A stretch of 40,011 bases of DNA from the NCBI GenBank assembly GCA_009777335.1, contig WRMC01000016.1:1-40011 (forward strand), given 5' to 3'. Under the pieces are notes generated by a model. It did not search any database and was not told where the DNA came from. It saw only the letters and a list, made by a program, of their open reading frames with translations. The position numbers and the translations under genes were made by a program. Shown piece by piece: positions 7,034-15,833 of this stretch (position 1 is its first letter; each line of letters starts with the position of its first letter). This DNA is from Treponema sp. (GTDB lineage: Bacteria > Spirochaetota > Spirochaetia > Treponematales > Breznakiellaceae).

Positions 7034-8410
7034 CTATCTGGCGGGAGTCCTGAGGATTCTTCCTTCTCGGAGTATGTCGTTTACGGCCATGCCATTGGCC
7101 TCCGCCAGGGTTTCCGGATCTATCCCATAGCTTCTGGAGATGGACCAGAGGGTTTCTCCCTGCTGTACCCGGTGTTCCCCCGAAAAAATGAGGGTCCCTA
7201 GGCCGGTGGAAGCGGCCCGGGGGGGAGGTCCTGCTTCGGTGAGGGCGGGAATTAAGAGGCGGCTCCCTATGCGAAGGAACCGTTCCTGGGTTCCCGGGTT
7301 GGCCCCCAGGATCTGATCCACCGTGGCGCCGTAGTGCCGGGCCAGGGCCAGGAGGGTGTCCCCGGACTGTATGGTATGCACATAGTGGCGGATAAATTCC
7401 ACATCGGTCCTGGCCAGGGTGTGCTTTATCTGCTCTTCGTAGAGGGCGGGGAACTTTAGGTAGTAACCCCCCCCTGGGGGGGTCACATGGTAGCGGAGTT
7501 CCGTGTTGGCCCCCAAAAGGATCTCCTCGTTCAACCCCGCAAGTTCAGAAAGGATGCGGAGGTCCACCGGCCGCCCGAGTTCCAGCCTCATCCACTGGGG
7601 GTCCTGGGGCCAATAGACCTCCATGCCGTAGCGGCGGGGGTTGGACATGATCTGGGTCACCGCCAGGAGCCGGGGCACATAGTGGCGGGTTTCGGCCCTA
7701 AGTTGGTTTCGGTCCGCCAGGCCCCAGTAATCCCTTACTCCGCTCTCCTGGATCATCCGGTTCAGGGCCCCCAGGCCCGCATTGTAGGCCGCCAGGGCAA
7801 GCTTCCAGTCCTCAAAGAAGGCGTAGTTATCCTGGAGCTTCGCCAGGGCCCCCTGGGTGGAGATCCAAAAATCCCGGCGCTCGTCCACCCATTCGGTCAC
7901 CTGTATGTTAAAGGGATCTATGCTGTTCATCATGAACTGCCACAGGCCCATGGCGCCGGAGCGGCTCAGGGCGCTGGGAACAAAGGCCGATTCCACCACC
8001 GGCAGGTAGAGGAGTTCCCAGGGCATCTCTCGTTCGGCCAGTTCCCGCCGGATAAAGGCCAGGTAGGGCCCCCCCCGGTTCATCACCGCCTGGAGCCCCG
8101 CCAGCCCCGAGGGGCTCGAGTATTGTTCTATATATTGCTGGGTCAGGGCCCTGCTCATGTTGGAGGGCACCAGGAAGATGGTCTCCGGGTATTCGTGGAA
8201 GCCCCCGTTCTGGTACCAGCGGGGCAGGACCCCCCGGCTCTGGGGGTGGGCCGACCTGTCCTCCCGGATGCTCCGCATGGGCCGCACATGGGCCAGATCC
8301 TGGGGCTGGCTGTCTTCGTTAGAAAAAGCGAGGGAAGGAAAAAGGAAGCCCAGGAAGAGGATGCAAAAGAGGATTCTCAGAACCGGTCTCCATAATAAAT
8401 CCCTGCCCAC
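7034..8410 (-). CDS. mltD: Membrane-bound lytic murein transglycosylase D-like protein with two LysM domains
   Basis: A 458-residue protein with an N-terminal signal sequence (ILFCILFLGFLFPSLAFS). An SLT family-1 lytic transglycosylase domain spans about residues 110-230, with the catalytic Glu140 in LPVVESAFVPSA, then SGAMGLWQFM and LALAAYNAGLGALNR. Two peptidoglycan-binding LysM domains close the protein: residues 345-388 (HTIQSGDTLLALARHYGAT) and 413-458 (HRVQQGETLWSISRSYGID). The enzyme cleaves glycan strands to 1,6-anhydro-muropeptides during wall remodelling. The start is GTG 8410, without an obvious Shine-Dalgarno. It overlaps the end of the upstream lipoprotein gene (stop at 8377), indicating a translationally coupled operon. 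Length and order agree with the MltD family. Confidence 0.92.
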   Translation of the reverse strand: MGRDLLWRPVLRILFCILFLGFLFPSLAFSNEDSQPQDLAHVRPMRSIREDRSAHPQSRGVLPRWYQNGGFHEYPETIFLVPSNMSRALTQQYIEQYSSPSGLAGLQAVMNRGGPYLAFIRRELAEREMPWELLYLPVVESAFVPSALSRSGAMGLWQFMMNSIDPFNIQVTEWVDERRDFWISTQGALAKLQDNYAFFEDWKLALAAYNAGLGALNRMIQESGVRDYWGLADRNQLRAETRHYVPRLLAVTQIMSNPRRYGMEVYWPQDPQWMRLELGRPVDLRILSELAGLNEEILLGANTELRYHVTPPGGGYYLKFPALYEEQIKHTLARTDVEFIRHYVHTIQSGDTLLALARHYGATVDQILGANPGTQERFLRIGSRLLIPALTEAGPPPRAASTGLGTLIFSGEHRVQQGETLWSISRSYGIDPETLAEANGMAVNDILREGRILRTPAR

Positions 8411-9468
8411 TCCCAGCGGCCGTGGATGTCCGGGTTCATGGGGTACTGGACCTTTCTAAAATAGAGGTACCAGGTAGAAAAATGCTCCGACCAGCCCCAG
8501 GTGCGCAGGAAGGCCTCGTTGGCATTGGAATTAATTTCCAGGTTATCGGAATACCTAATCCGGCTTCGCCGCATAAAATCCGCCAGATGGGGAGCTATGT
8601 GGCCCGCACTTCCTACTGTGGAATCGTCCCAGGTGCGGGTGAAAAAGTTAACCCGGGCGTGGTACTGCCAAAGCCGGGTGGCTGAACCGGCGTCCAGGGC
8701 GCTCTGCACCGCCGCCACCAGGGCGGGGAGGGATTCAAAGGTCCAATCTTTGGGAGAGTTATGAAAGTCGATGAGGTGCCGGGTGTAGTTATGGGCATTG
8801 GGAAAGCCCGTAACATGGGAGGGCCCAAAGCTTAAGAATTGGGTATAGGCCCTGATGGCACTGTTCCATTCTCCTATGCTCTCGTAGGCCTGGCCCAGTA
8901 AAAAATAGGTAGGGGCCGGATCTATCTGGTCAATAAAACGGGAGATTAATTCCTCGTAGTACCAGACCCTTTGGCGTCCATCCTCTACCAGGGTGATAAG
9001 CTGGAGCAGGCAGGCCAGGTGGATCGAATTCCCCTGGATGTTTAAGTCCGGATAGTTTTTAACTATCATGTCAAAGTAGAGGGCCGCCATGGGAAGGGCT
9101 CCCATTTGCTGATGGGCAAAGGCCTTCATAAATCGATAATAGGTGTTATAGCTTTGGTCTGCCTGGGGGTCTTCGGCGGTGTCATGGATCATCTGACTGA
9201 GGAAACGGATCAGGACCTGATACTCTTCCTGGCGCAGGTAGGTATTGGCGATCTGCTGGATCACCGCAAGCTGTTCCTTGCTGCCCCTTCTTTCCCCCGA
9301 GAGGAGGATAAAATACTCTTCCAATAGGCCCTGTTCTTCGGCGCTGCCCCTCAGATAGTAGGGGTCAACCCATGGTTCTTCCGGGGCTGCACAGCCAGCT
9401 AGCCCGATAATACTTAAAACTAAGAGCAGGAAACCCAGGGCAGGGCCCAATCGAGCGGGAAATTTCAT
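8377..9468 (-). CDS. Helical-repeat lipoprotein
   Basis: A 363-residue protein from ATG 9468; the open frame extends 12 codons further but the lipoprotein signal starts here (LGFLLLVLSIIGLAGC). The mature part is helical and TPR-like, with paired-helix stretches such as YYRFMKAFAHQQMGALPMAA and YFLLGQAYESIGEWNSAIRA. Such repeats usually mediate protein contacts. It sits directly before, and overlaps, the lytic transglycosylase gene, so it may help place or control that enzyme; this is inference. No Shine-Dalgarno is visible. A TTGCCA/TACATT promoter ends seven bases before the ATG, so the message is probably leaderless. Confidence 0.82.
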   Translation of the reverse strand: MKFPARLGPALGFLLLVLSIIGLAGCAAPEEPWVDPYYLRGSAEEQGLLEEYFILLSGERRGSKEQLAVIQQIANTYLRQEEYQVLIRFLSQMIHDTAEDPQADQSYNTYYRFMKAFAHQQMGALPMAALYFDMIVKNYPDLNIQGNSIHLACLLQLITLVEDGRQRVWYYEELISRFIDQIDPAPTYFLLGQAYESIGEWNSAIRAYTQFLSFGPSHVTGFPNAHNYTRHLIDFHNSPKDWTFESLPALVAAVQSALDAGSATRLWQYHARVNFFTRTWDDSTVGSAGHIAPHLADFMRRSRIRYSDNLEINSNANEAFLRTWGWSEHFSTWYLYFRKVQYPMNPDIHGRWEWAGIYYGDRF

Positions 9469-9475
9469 TGAATGT

Positions 9476-9526
9476 AATGTACCATAGCGCCAACCCATTG
9501 GCAAGAGAAGCAGATGAGACTATAGT
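9476..9526. promoter_or_regulatory. Back-to-back divergent promoters sharing their -35 boxes
   Basis: Plus strand: TTGGCA (9498-9503), 17 bp, TATAGT (9521-9526), then 8 nt to ATG 9535. Minus strand: TTGCCA (9504-9499), 17 bp, TACATT (9481-9476), then 7 nt to ATG 9468. The two -35 hexamers overlap in five bases, so the polymerase sites should exclude each other. Confidence 0.6.
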
Positions 9527-9534
9527 TGAGGGAT

Positions 9535-10089
9535 ATGAAAAGACGATTTAACCGCAAGTATGCCGCCCGGCTCGTCTTTATCCTGGGGCTCACCCTTATG
9601 GTCCTGGGTACCGCCTTTCTCTTTGGGTTTTTAGAACGGGCCTCCCAGATTTCCATTACCCTGGCCTTCCTTCTGGTGGCTTCCGGGGTCTTCTTCGCTG
9701 CCTGGGCCATCAGATTAAACAAGAGGGCCTCCTATTTATTTTTCGCCTCCTTTTTCTTCATGGCCGGAATCTACCTCTTTCTCTCGGCCCTGGATGTGAT
9801 CGCCCTTCCCTTCAGCCGGGCCTGGCCTCTCCTTTCCATCTTTTCCGGCCTGGCCCTGCTTCCCGCGGGCTGGCGGCGCTATGGGGGCTTTAGGCCCAGT
9901 TACTTTGTCCCTTCCTGTGCCTTCATCCTCCTGGGTTCGGCCCTTTTGGTCTTCTCCTTAAGGATGGTTCCCTTTTCCTTCCGGTACTTTATCACCACCT
10001 GGTGGCCCCTCCTGGTCTTGCTGGGGGGCCTCACCCTGGTCCTTAGCTCCCTAAGCGGAAAGACCCCTCCCCGGGAGCGGGAAGGGTGA
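9535..10089 (+). CDS. Small polytopic membrane protein
   Basis: A 184-residue hydrophobic protein. Start ATG 9535 is preferred over TTG 9526, which lies within the promoter. About five or six membrane segments are visible, for example LVFILGLTLMVLGTAFLFG, ITLAFLLVASGVFFAAWAI, YLFFASFFFMAGIYLFLSAL, PSCAFILLGSALLVFS and WWPLLVLLGGLTLVL. The pairing of short helices recalls LiaI/DUF5668-type membrane proteins, but I would not assign a family. Its last codons overlap the start of the TPR lipoprotein gene (TGATG at 10087-10091), so the two are translated together. Function unknown. Confidence 0.82.
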   Translation: MKRRFNRKYAARLVFILGLTLMVLGTAFLFGFLERASQISITLAFLLVASGVFFAAWAIRLNKRASYLFFASFFFMAGIYLFLSALDVIALPFSRAWPLLSIFSGLALLPAGWRRYGGFRPSYFVPSCAFILLGSALLVFSLRMVPFSFRYFITTWWPLLVLLGGLTLVLSSLSGKTPPREREG

Positions 10090-11846
10090 TGAAGATGAGA
10101 CAGGGCCTTTCCTATGTACGGAGAGGCCTTTTTTTTACAGCCCTCGCTTGTTTTTGCTTCTCCTGCCAGGGTAATCCCATTCCCCGGGAGACCCCCCTCC
10201 CCCTGGGGGGCCCCCCTAACCCCAGTTCAGGGCCCCTTATTCCTGCCCCCGCGGGGGGCGGCGGCATCGTGGAGGAGATCCGGTTCTATACCGAGCTGGG
10301 GACCCCCTCCTCCCTGGCCCGGGCCCTGGAGATCATCCTCCAGCGGGATCTGGGGGGCACCGAATACGGCCGGGTCATGGGTGCCGTAAGCATAGTCCTC
10401 CTGGGCAGCCTCTACCCGGCCATACAAACCCCCATGCCCCCCTTTGACCCCCCCCTCACTCACCGGTATTCCCGGATCATCCGGGAGGCCGAACGGGGGG
10501 TCTATCTTCCGGCCCCGGCCAACTCTTCGGATTATTTAGAGCATGTCCTTCCCTTTCTGGCCATTTATCCCCGCCAGGGCCGGACTGTATCCACGGATCT
10601 CTACCTTGCCTCCCTCCCCGATCTGGACCGGGGGCGCCTCATAAACGGCGACTCCTTCTTGGCCGAGTACTTTACGGGGATAGTCCTGGAAGAGACGGGC
10701 CGCCTGGAAGAAGCCTATGCCCAGTTTGCACGAAGCTGGGATCGTTTTCCCGAATGTTTTCCCGCGGCCCTGGGGATGGCCCGGATCATGGAGGCCCAGG
10801 GCAGGCCCCAGGATTCCCTGGGTTTTCTGTCCAACCTGGCTAACCTTTTCCCCGGAAACCTCCAGGTAAAGCGGCAGCTGGCCTTGGCCTACTACAACAC
10901 CAGGGACTGGCCCCGGGCCCTTACAGCGGCGGAAGAAATTTTACAAAGCAATAGCCGGGATGGGGAGTTCCTCCTGGTCCGGGCCCATATCCTCTTGGAA
11001 CAGGGCCAGGCTCTTCGTGCCCAGGGCCCCCTGGACATCTATGGAAGCATAAACCCCAATGACCGGTTCTATCTCTTGCTCCGGGCCCGGCTCCAGGCCG
11101 AGGCCTTTAACAACCCCGATGCGGCCCTGGGCTACCTTCGAACCATTTTACGGAGTTCCGGCGGGCTTTCACCTGAGATTTACGAAGAGGCCTCGATCTA
11201 TGCAGGGCGGCTCCTTCTTGGCTCCTACCGGAGGGAAGACCGGGCAGAGGGAGCCGAGATCCTCCGGCGGCTTCTGGGGGCCCCCTCTCCCTCCCTGGCT
11301 GTCACGGCCCTGGCCCTGGAGGATGCGATCCGCCGGGAAGAATGGGCCCTGGGCCGCCCCCACCTAAGCCGCCTTTTGGAGGAGCGCCGCTCCTCCGATG
11401 ATCTTCTGGCGGCCTACCGGATCGAAAGCGGTCAGGGCCGGTATGCCGCCGCTATGGTTTATGCCCGGGAGCTTTACGAGAGGGACCCTTCCAGGGAGGA
11501 ATGGATCCTGACCTATATCTCGGCCCTGATAGATCTGGGCCGCCGCCCGGAAGGGGCCACCATGATAGAAGAGGGTTTACTCAGGGTGAACGGAGGGGTC
11601 TTAAGGGGCCGCTACTATTTTCTGCGCAGCCGGACCCGGAGCAACGAAGAAGAGGCCCTGGAGGATCTAAGGTCCAGCCTCTTTGAGGATCCCCAGAACC
11701 TGGATGCCCTGGCGGCTACCTTTGAACTCTACCACCGCCGGGGGGATGAAAGGCGGGCGGTGTTTTATCTACGCCAGGCCCTGGCTATAAGCCCCGACAA
11801 TGCCCGCCTCAGACCCTACCAGAGCAGCTATCCCGAGGCTTTCTAG
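10089..11846 (+). CDS. Tetratricopeptide-repeat lipoprotein
   Basis: A 585-residue protein from ATG 10089, overlapping the stop of the gene before. The signal ends in a lipobox (LFFTALACFCFSC), followed by a Pro/Gly-rich linker (GPLIPAPAGGG). From about residue 190 to the end there are consecutive TPR-like helix pairs (LEETGRLEEAYAQFARSWDR, LALAYYNTRDWPRALTAAEE, TFELYHRRGDERRAVFYLRQ). It is probably anchored in an envelope membrane and acts as a protein-interaction scaffold; the partner is unknown. Its stop codon shares CTAG (11843-11846) with the stop of the converging OppA-like gene, leaving no room for a terminator between them. Confidence 0.85.
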   Translation: MKMRQGLSYVRRGLFFTALACFCFSCQGNPIPRETPLPLGGPPNPSSGPLIPAPAGGGGIVEEIRFYTELGTPSSLARALEIILQRDLGGTEYGRVMGAVSIVLLGSLYPAIQTPMPPFDPPLTHRYSRIIREAERGVYLPAPANSSDYLEHVLPFLAIYPRQGRTVSTDLYLASLPDLDRGRLINGDSFLAEYFTGIVLEETGRLEEAYAQFARSWDRFPECFPAALGMARIMEAQGRPQDSLGFLSNLANLFPGNLQVKRQLALAYYNTRDWPRALTAAEEILQSNSRDGEFLLVRAHILLEQGQALRAQGPLDIYGSINPNDRFYLLLRARLQAEAFNNPDAALGYLRTILRSSGGLSPEIYEEASIYAGRLLLGSYRREDRAEGAEILRRLLGAPSPSLAVTALALEDAIRREEWALGRPHLSRLLEERRSSDDLLAAYRIESGQGRYAAAMVYARELYERDPSREEWILTYISALIDLGRRPEGATMIEEGLLRVNGGVLRGRYYFLRSRTRSNEEEALEDLRSSLFEDPQNLDALAATFELYHRRGDERRAVFYLRQALAISPDNARLRPYQSSYPEAF

Positions 11847-13483
11847 CGGAGGACTACCCCGGGGATGGGTCTACGGCTTCGGATGGACATGTACTTAAAG
11901 GGATGTATGTCCAGCACATTGGTAAACCAGCCGTCTATTTCGCTTAAATCTATGATGTTAAGGGCCGGGGTATAGGAGATGGGAAAGACATTCCCCCGTT
12001 CCAAAAGCAGCTGCTCCGCCTCTGCCAGGGTGGCCCAGCGCTGGGAGCCCTCCTCACCCATGGACCGGGTCATGAGGGTTTCGAAGTCATCATCGTTGTG
12101 CCGGGCATCGTTTAAGTTGGAGTCCCGGATCCACATTTTTAGGAAGGTATAGGGATCTGCAAAGTCGCCGATCCAGGTGAGGGAACCCACATCGTAGTCG
12201 TCATTGCGGAGGGAGGCGAAGTAGTCCCTGAAGGGAACTACGTCTATTCTGACGGGGATCCCCAGAAGACTGAACCAGGCTTCGGCCATGAGGGTGGCTA
12301 TGCGGCCCGCATCCCAGGAGGGAGTAATGCGGATCACCAGTTCCGGGAGCCCCACCCCCTGGGGGTACCCGGCATCGGCCAGGAGCTGCCGGGCCTCTTC
12401 CAAATCTGTCCGTTCCAGCCCCTCCACCTCCGGGTAGCCCGGGATGGGATAGATCAGGGTGCTGGCGGGAAGAAAATGATTCTCCCGGATCTCCTCCCAG
12501 GGGAGGGCCAGGGCCAGGGCCTGACGGAGCCGGAAATCGTTCCAGGGCTCCCGGGCGGAGCGGACAAAGTAATAATGGGTGGCAAACATGGCATTCACCT
12601 GGATGCCGCTTAGATCGTTCAATTGATCGATATTGACATCCCCGTAGATCCAGCGGGCCACCCCGGAATTCCACAGGGCCGAGGCTTCTTCGCCGTCATC
12701 GACAAAAATGATTTCCAGCCTATTTAGCTCCACCGACCGGTTATCCCAGTAGTAGGGGTTCTTGGAAAAAACTATGCCCTTTTCGTCCATTTCGCTGATG
12801 AAAAAGGGGCCGTTGGATACCGGCCAGGTCTCGAGCCAGTTTTCTTCGTCCACCATGGAGGGGTGGATGGGACTAAAGGAATGATGACAGAGCATGCTGG
12901 GGAAAAAGGCCGCCGGGGAAATAAGCCGGACCACCAGGGTTTTTTCGGCGGTGGCCCAGATGCCCACATCTTCGGCCCTGCCCCTGCCCAGCCTGTAATC
13001 CAGGGCCCCCTCGATGACATCGAACATGGAGGAGTAGGGGGCATTCCGCTGGGGATCTATCATGGAGAACCAGGCGGCCCGGAAGTCCTCGGCCCGCAGG
13101 GGGTCGCCGTTTTGGAACCGGGCACCCTCCCGGATGCTGAAGGTCCAGGTCCGTCTGTCCTCCGAGACCTCCCAATTGTAGGCCGCGGCGGCCACCGGTT
13201 CCATGGTAAGGGGATGGTAAGAAAAGAGCCCCTCGTATATGGCTGTAAAGATCTGGGCCTCGCTGGCCATGATGGACTGGCGGAAATCCAGCTCCAGATC
13301 TCCGGAACTAAAGGTTACCGCCAGCTCGTCCCTGGCAAGGGGGGGCGGCCGGGGTATGGCTAAATTCTCGCTTCCCTGTTCATCTTCGGCCTGGGCAAAG
13401 AGAGGGGCCCCCCAGAAGAAAAGAAGGAGGATTAAGATCCATGGGAGGGAGCGAAGAGGGGAGGGGGAAATGTTTATCTGCAT
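11843..13483 (-). CDS. Peptide ABC transporter substrate-binding protein (OppA-like, family 5)
   Basis: A 546-residue protein with an N-terminal signal (PWILILLLFFWGAPLFAQAE) and no clear lipobox, so probably soluble in the periplasm. Family-5 hallmarks are present: SEAQIFTAIYEGLFSYHPLT, then MEPVAAAAYNWEVSEDRRTW, FSIREGARFQNGDPLRAEDF, and late motifs such as DPYTFLKMWIRDSNLND. It should bind oligopeptides for an Opp/Dpp-type importer, but no permease or ATPase genes are adjacent. AAGGA lies six bases before ATG 13483. The gene follows the hypothetical gene ending at 13500 by only 16 bp, suggesting one transcript. It is related in family, but not closely, to the binding protein at 1861-3738. 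Confidence 0.9.
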   Translation of the reverse strand: MQINISPSPLRSLPWILILLLFFWGAPLFAQAEDEQGSENLAIPRPPPLARDELAVTFSSGDLELDFRQSIMASEAQIFTAIYEGLFSYHPLTMEPVAAAAYNWEVSEDRRTWTFSIREGARFQNGDPLRAEDFRAAWFSMIDPQRNAPYSSMFDVIEGALDYRLGRGRAEDVGIWATAEKTLVVRLISPAAFFPSMLCHHSFSPIHPSMVDEENWLETWPVSNGPFFISEMDEKGIVFSKNPYYWDNRSVELNRLEIIFVDDGEEASALWNSGVARWIYGDVNIDQLNDLSGIQVNAMFATHYYFVRSAREPWNDFRLRQALALALPWEEIRENHFLPASTLIYPIPGYPEVEGLERTDLEEARQLLADAGYPQGVGLPELVIRITPSWDAGRIATLMAEAWFSLLGIPVRIDVVPFRDYFASLRNDDYDVGSLTWIGDFADPYTFLKMWIRDSNLNDARHNDDDFETLMTRSMGEEGSQRWATLAEAEQLLLERGNVFPISYTPALNIIDLSEIDGWFTNVLDIHPFKYMSIRSRRPIPGVVLR

Positions 13484-13499
13484 GCCTGTTCCTTACTTC

Positions 13500-14891
13500 T
13501 TAGGGATCGGGGTTAACCCCAAGGCGGCGGAGCTGCTCCTCCTCTTCCTTGTGGGCATTATACTCATGGCGCTTTGCGTTGGCCCTTAAGATAGCATTTT
13601 TAAGGGAACCCAGATCGGGCTTAATTCCCCGGATCTTGTCCCGGTCATCCTTATCTACCGATGACTTAAAGAGCTCATCCAGGGCCCCCAGGGTCTTGTG
13701 GAGGGATTGCAGATCCCGGATGTTCCGCTCCAGGAAGCCCACCAGTTGATCCTCCTGCATGGATTCAAGCTTGGGCAGGGCCGCACCCCGGGGCCCCAGG
13801 GGGCTGAGGGTCCGGATCTTCCGATCCAGGTCATTGCGGAAATTCGTAAAATTAACCCGCTCCCGGACCGAACTGGCCTTAACGGGATCTATGTACTCCA
13901 GATCGTAAATGATCGGTTCTGGTTCCTTGTTGAACATCTGGTTGAGCATTTTCTTTAACTTCCGCCAGATGTTGTCCCTCTGGTCTTCCAGGATGGCCTG
14001 GTTTTCGTCCAGCTTCTGGAGGATCTCCGTAAAGGTTCCCGCGGTATTCCCCAAATTCTGAATCCCCTCGATAAGGATGCTCTTAAAGGAAACCTGGACC
14101 TTCTCTACCTTGGGTTTGGCCTCCACCACCTGGAGCCGTTTGAGCACATCGTCCCTTAAGACCGCACTGTCCTTGGAGTAGTCTTCTTTAAGGACCTCTT
14201 CTACCAGATCGGGGAAGAAGGGTATCCCCGGCTTGGCCTGAACCAGCTTCTTACGTAGGGCCGGCAGGTTCGCCGCCTCTCCATGGGACATCCCCTGGGT
14301 GACATCCCGGATTCCCAGCTTGTAATATTCCCTTTGATAGTCCGAAAGGAGCTTCAAATAGCCCATGATGGGGTTATAGGTGCGGTTTAAATTGCTTAAA
14401 GATTCAGAAATGACGCTCATGGTGAGCTGATCGGAGCCGCTTTTAACCTGATTGGTCATCTCGGCTACAGCCTTGGTCATGGGGTTCTGGGAATCGGGGC
14501 TCAGGTGGATCCAGTCCACATATTTTACCAGGCCCAGGATGCGTTTAATCCGTTCAAGATTAAGGAATTCGGTGCTAAACTGGTAGAAATTCACCAGAAA
14601 GTCCAGTTGATTATCATAATTTGCCAACCGCCGGGTCAGTTGATCCAGCTTCTCTGCATCCGAGTAGGGGGCGGTGCTGGGGACCTCCAGCTCCGCAATT
14701 CGGGCTTCATGCTTGTAGGGATCCTCGTGGATGAGCCCCTTTTTGAGAAAAAGATTATAGAGGGAGGCAAATCCCGTGTGGTAGGCCCGGAGTTCATCCT
14801 TCATTTTAGGCAACTCTGAGCGCTCCAGCCAATCTGCCCTGGCATTTAGGGCATCTGATAATGCCTTTACGTACCCATTGTCATCGGCCAT
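13500..14891 (-). CDS. Large helical cytoplasmic protein of unknown function
   Basis: A 463-residue protein without signal peptide or membrane segments, rich in Lys, Glu, Leu and Asp. Start ATG 14891 (MADDNGYVKAL) is chosen over the in-frame TTG at 14927. The sequence predicts long alpha helices (LARRLANY-type, LSNLNRTYNPIMGYLKLLSD, FTEILQKLDENQAILEDQRD). I recognise no domain; it resembles conserved treponemal proteins lacking a known role. A GATAAT -10 box lies seven bases before the ATG, and no good Shine-Dalgarno is present. The OppA-like gene follows in the same operon. Confidence 0.8.
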   Translation of the reverse strand: MADDNGYVKALSDALNARADWLERSELPKMKDELRAYHTGFASLYNLFLKKGLIHEDPYKHEARIAELEVPSTAPYSDAEKLDQLTRRLANYDNQLDFLVNFYQFSTEFLNLERIKRILGLVKYVDWIHLSPDSQNPMTKAVAEMTNQVKSGSDQLTMSVISESLSNLNRTYNPIMGYLKLLSDYQREYYKLGIRDVTQGMSHGEAANLPALRKKLVQAKPGIPFFPDLVEEVLKEDYSKDSAVLRDDVLKRLQVVEAKPKVEKVQVSFKSILIEGIQNLGNTAGTFTEILQKLDENQAILEDQRDNIWRKLKKMLNQMFNKEPEPIIYDLEYIDPVKASSVRERVNFTNFRNDLDRKIRTLSPLGPRGAALPKLESMQEDQLVGFLERNIRDLQSLHKTLGALDELFKSSVDKDDRDKIRGIKPDLGSLKNAILRANAKRHEYNAHKEEEEQLRRLGVNPDP

Positions 14892-14898
14892 TGCTCTT

Positions 14899-14927
14899 AT
14901 TATCCTATAAAATCCATTTTTAAGCAA
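14899..14927 (-). promoter_or_regulatory. Promoter of the 14891-11843 operon
   Basis: On the minus strand TTGCTT (14927-14922), 17 bp, GATAAT (14904-14899), then seven bases to ATG 14891. The -10 matches consensus in five of six positions; the -35 is weak. Confidence 0.4.
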
Positions 14928-14999
14928 TGTTTCTGCACATTGCTCCCCTTATTATCGACAAAAATCGAAGTATTTTGCATAGTCGTGCCGTATAGTGTT

Positions 15000-15800
15000 A
15001 TGAAAGATCGAATGGCATTATATAGCCTCGGAGGGGCCCTGCTCTTCCTCCTGGTTACGATCTCCTGCGGCAGGGGGGGACCCCTCAGCCCCGCTTACAG
15101 GCCGGTCCTTCCCGAGGTTCCCCCCCTATGGATAGAGATCCTGGGGGAACCCCACTGGTACCTGGAATGGGTGGGGGAGGCCGGCCAGTGGCAGGACCAG
15201 CACCTGGGCCCCGCCCAGGGGGTCCCCCAGATCCACCTGCACCAGGAGTGGACGGTTCCCCTCATTGCCTGGCCCCACTGGCCCCAGAGGGGACTTCTTC
15301 CGGGGATGATGAAGCCCGCCGGGGCCCTCTTTCCCTGGGACGCCCAGGGGGGGGATCTCCTCCTAAGCTGGGAGGGGGGGGCCCATGCCCTTTTCTGGAG
15401 GGAGCTCTCGGCGGCCCCCCGGCCTAACCTGGCTTCCCAGGGGCGGCTTCCCTGGCGCTTTGACTGGCCCCGCTTTAGGGAACTCATGGAGGGCCCCCTG
15501 ATTCACCCGGCGGTCCGGCAGGACCCCCACCTGGCGGACTGGGCCGACATAGCCCAGCGGACGGTCCTTATGGGCTTTGACCGCCGCAGGATTAGGCCCA
15601 TGGCCCAGACGGACCATCTGATCCCCGGCCTGGGGGGCCTCTGGGTAAGCAGCTCCCCCTTTGCCGATTACCTCCATGAGGAGATAGGGGCCCCCATCAT
15701 CATCAGCGGGAGGGCCCCTGTGGAGACCTGGGTCTCGGCCCTGGGTTTTATCCGGGCCTCCCGGGAGGGCTGGGTCTTTGTCCCCTGGGGGACCTTGTAG
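15000..15800 (+). CDS. Lipoprotein of unknown function
   Basis: About 266 residues. Candidate starts are ATG 15000 and ATG 15012; a TATAGT box lies at 14991-14996, so the second may be the true one. The lipoprotein signal is clear (SLGGALLFLLVTISC). The mature protein is unusually rich in Trp, Pro and Gly (HWYLEWVGEAGQWQ, IAWPHWPQRGLLPG, LLLSWEGGAHALFWRE). A Ser/Ile-rich segment near the end (IGAPIIISGRAPVETWVSAL) resembles nothing I can name. The following gene is another lipoprotein 33 bp downstream, so they are likely co-transcribed. Role unknown. Confidence 0.75.
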   Translation: MKDRMALYSLGGALLFLLVTISCGRGGPLSPAYRPVLPEVPPLWIEILGEPHWYLEWVGEAGQWQDQHLGPAQGVPQIHLHQEWTVPLIAWPHWPQRGLLPGMMKPAGALFPWDAQGGDLLLSWEGGAHALFWRELSAAPRPNLASQGRLPWRFDWPRFRELMEGPLIHPAVRQDPHLADWADIAQRTVLMGFDRRRIRPMAQTDHLIPGLGGLWVSSSPFADYLHEEIGAPIIISGRAPVETWVSALGFIRASREGWVFVPWGTL

Positions 15801-15833
15801 ACCCCGGTCCCTTCATTCATACTGTCATGCAGG

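Noticed and set aside
7487-8395. 302-residue plus-strand frame opposite mltD
   Set aside because: The minus-strand protein has a full lytic transglycosylase and LysM domains; the antisense product shows no family motif.
10227-10463. Minus-strand small frame opposite the TPR lipoprotein start
   Set aside because: No ribosome-binding site and no motif; the plus-strand lipoprotein signal is convincing.
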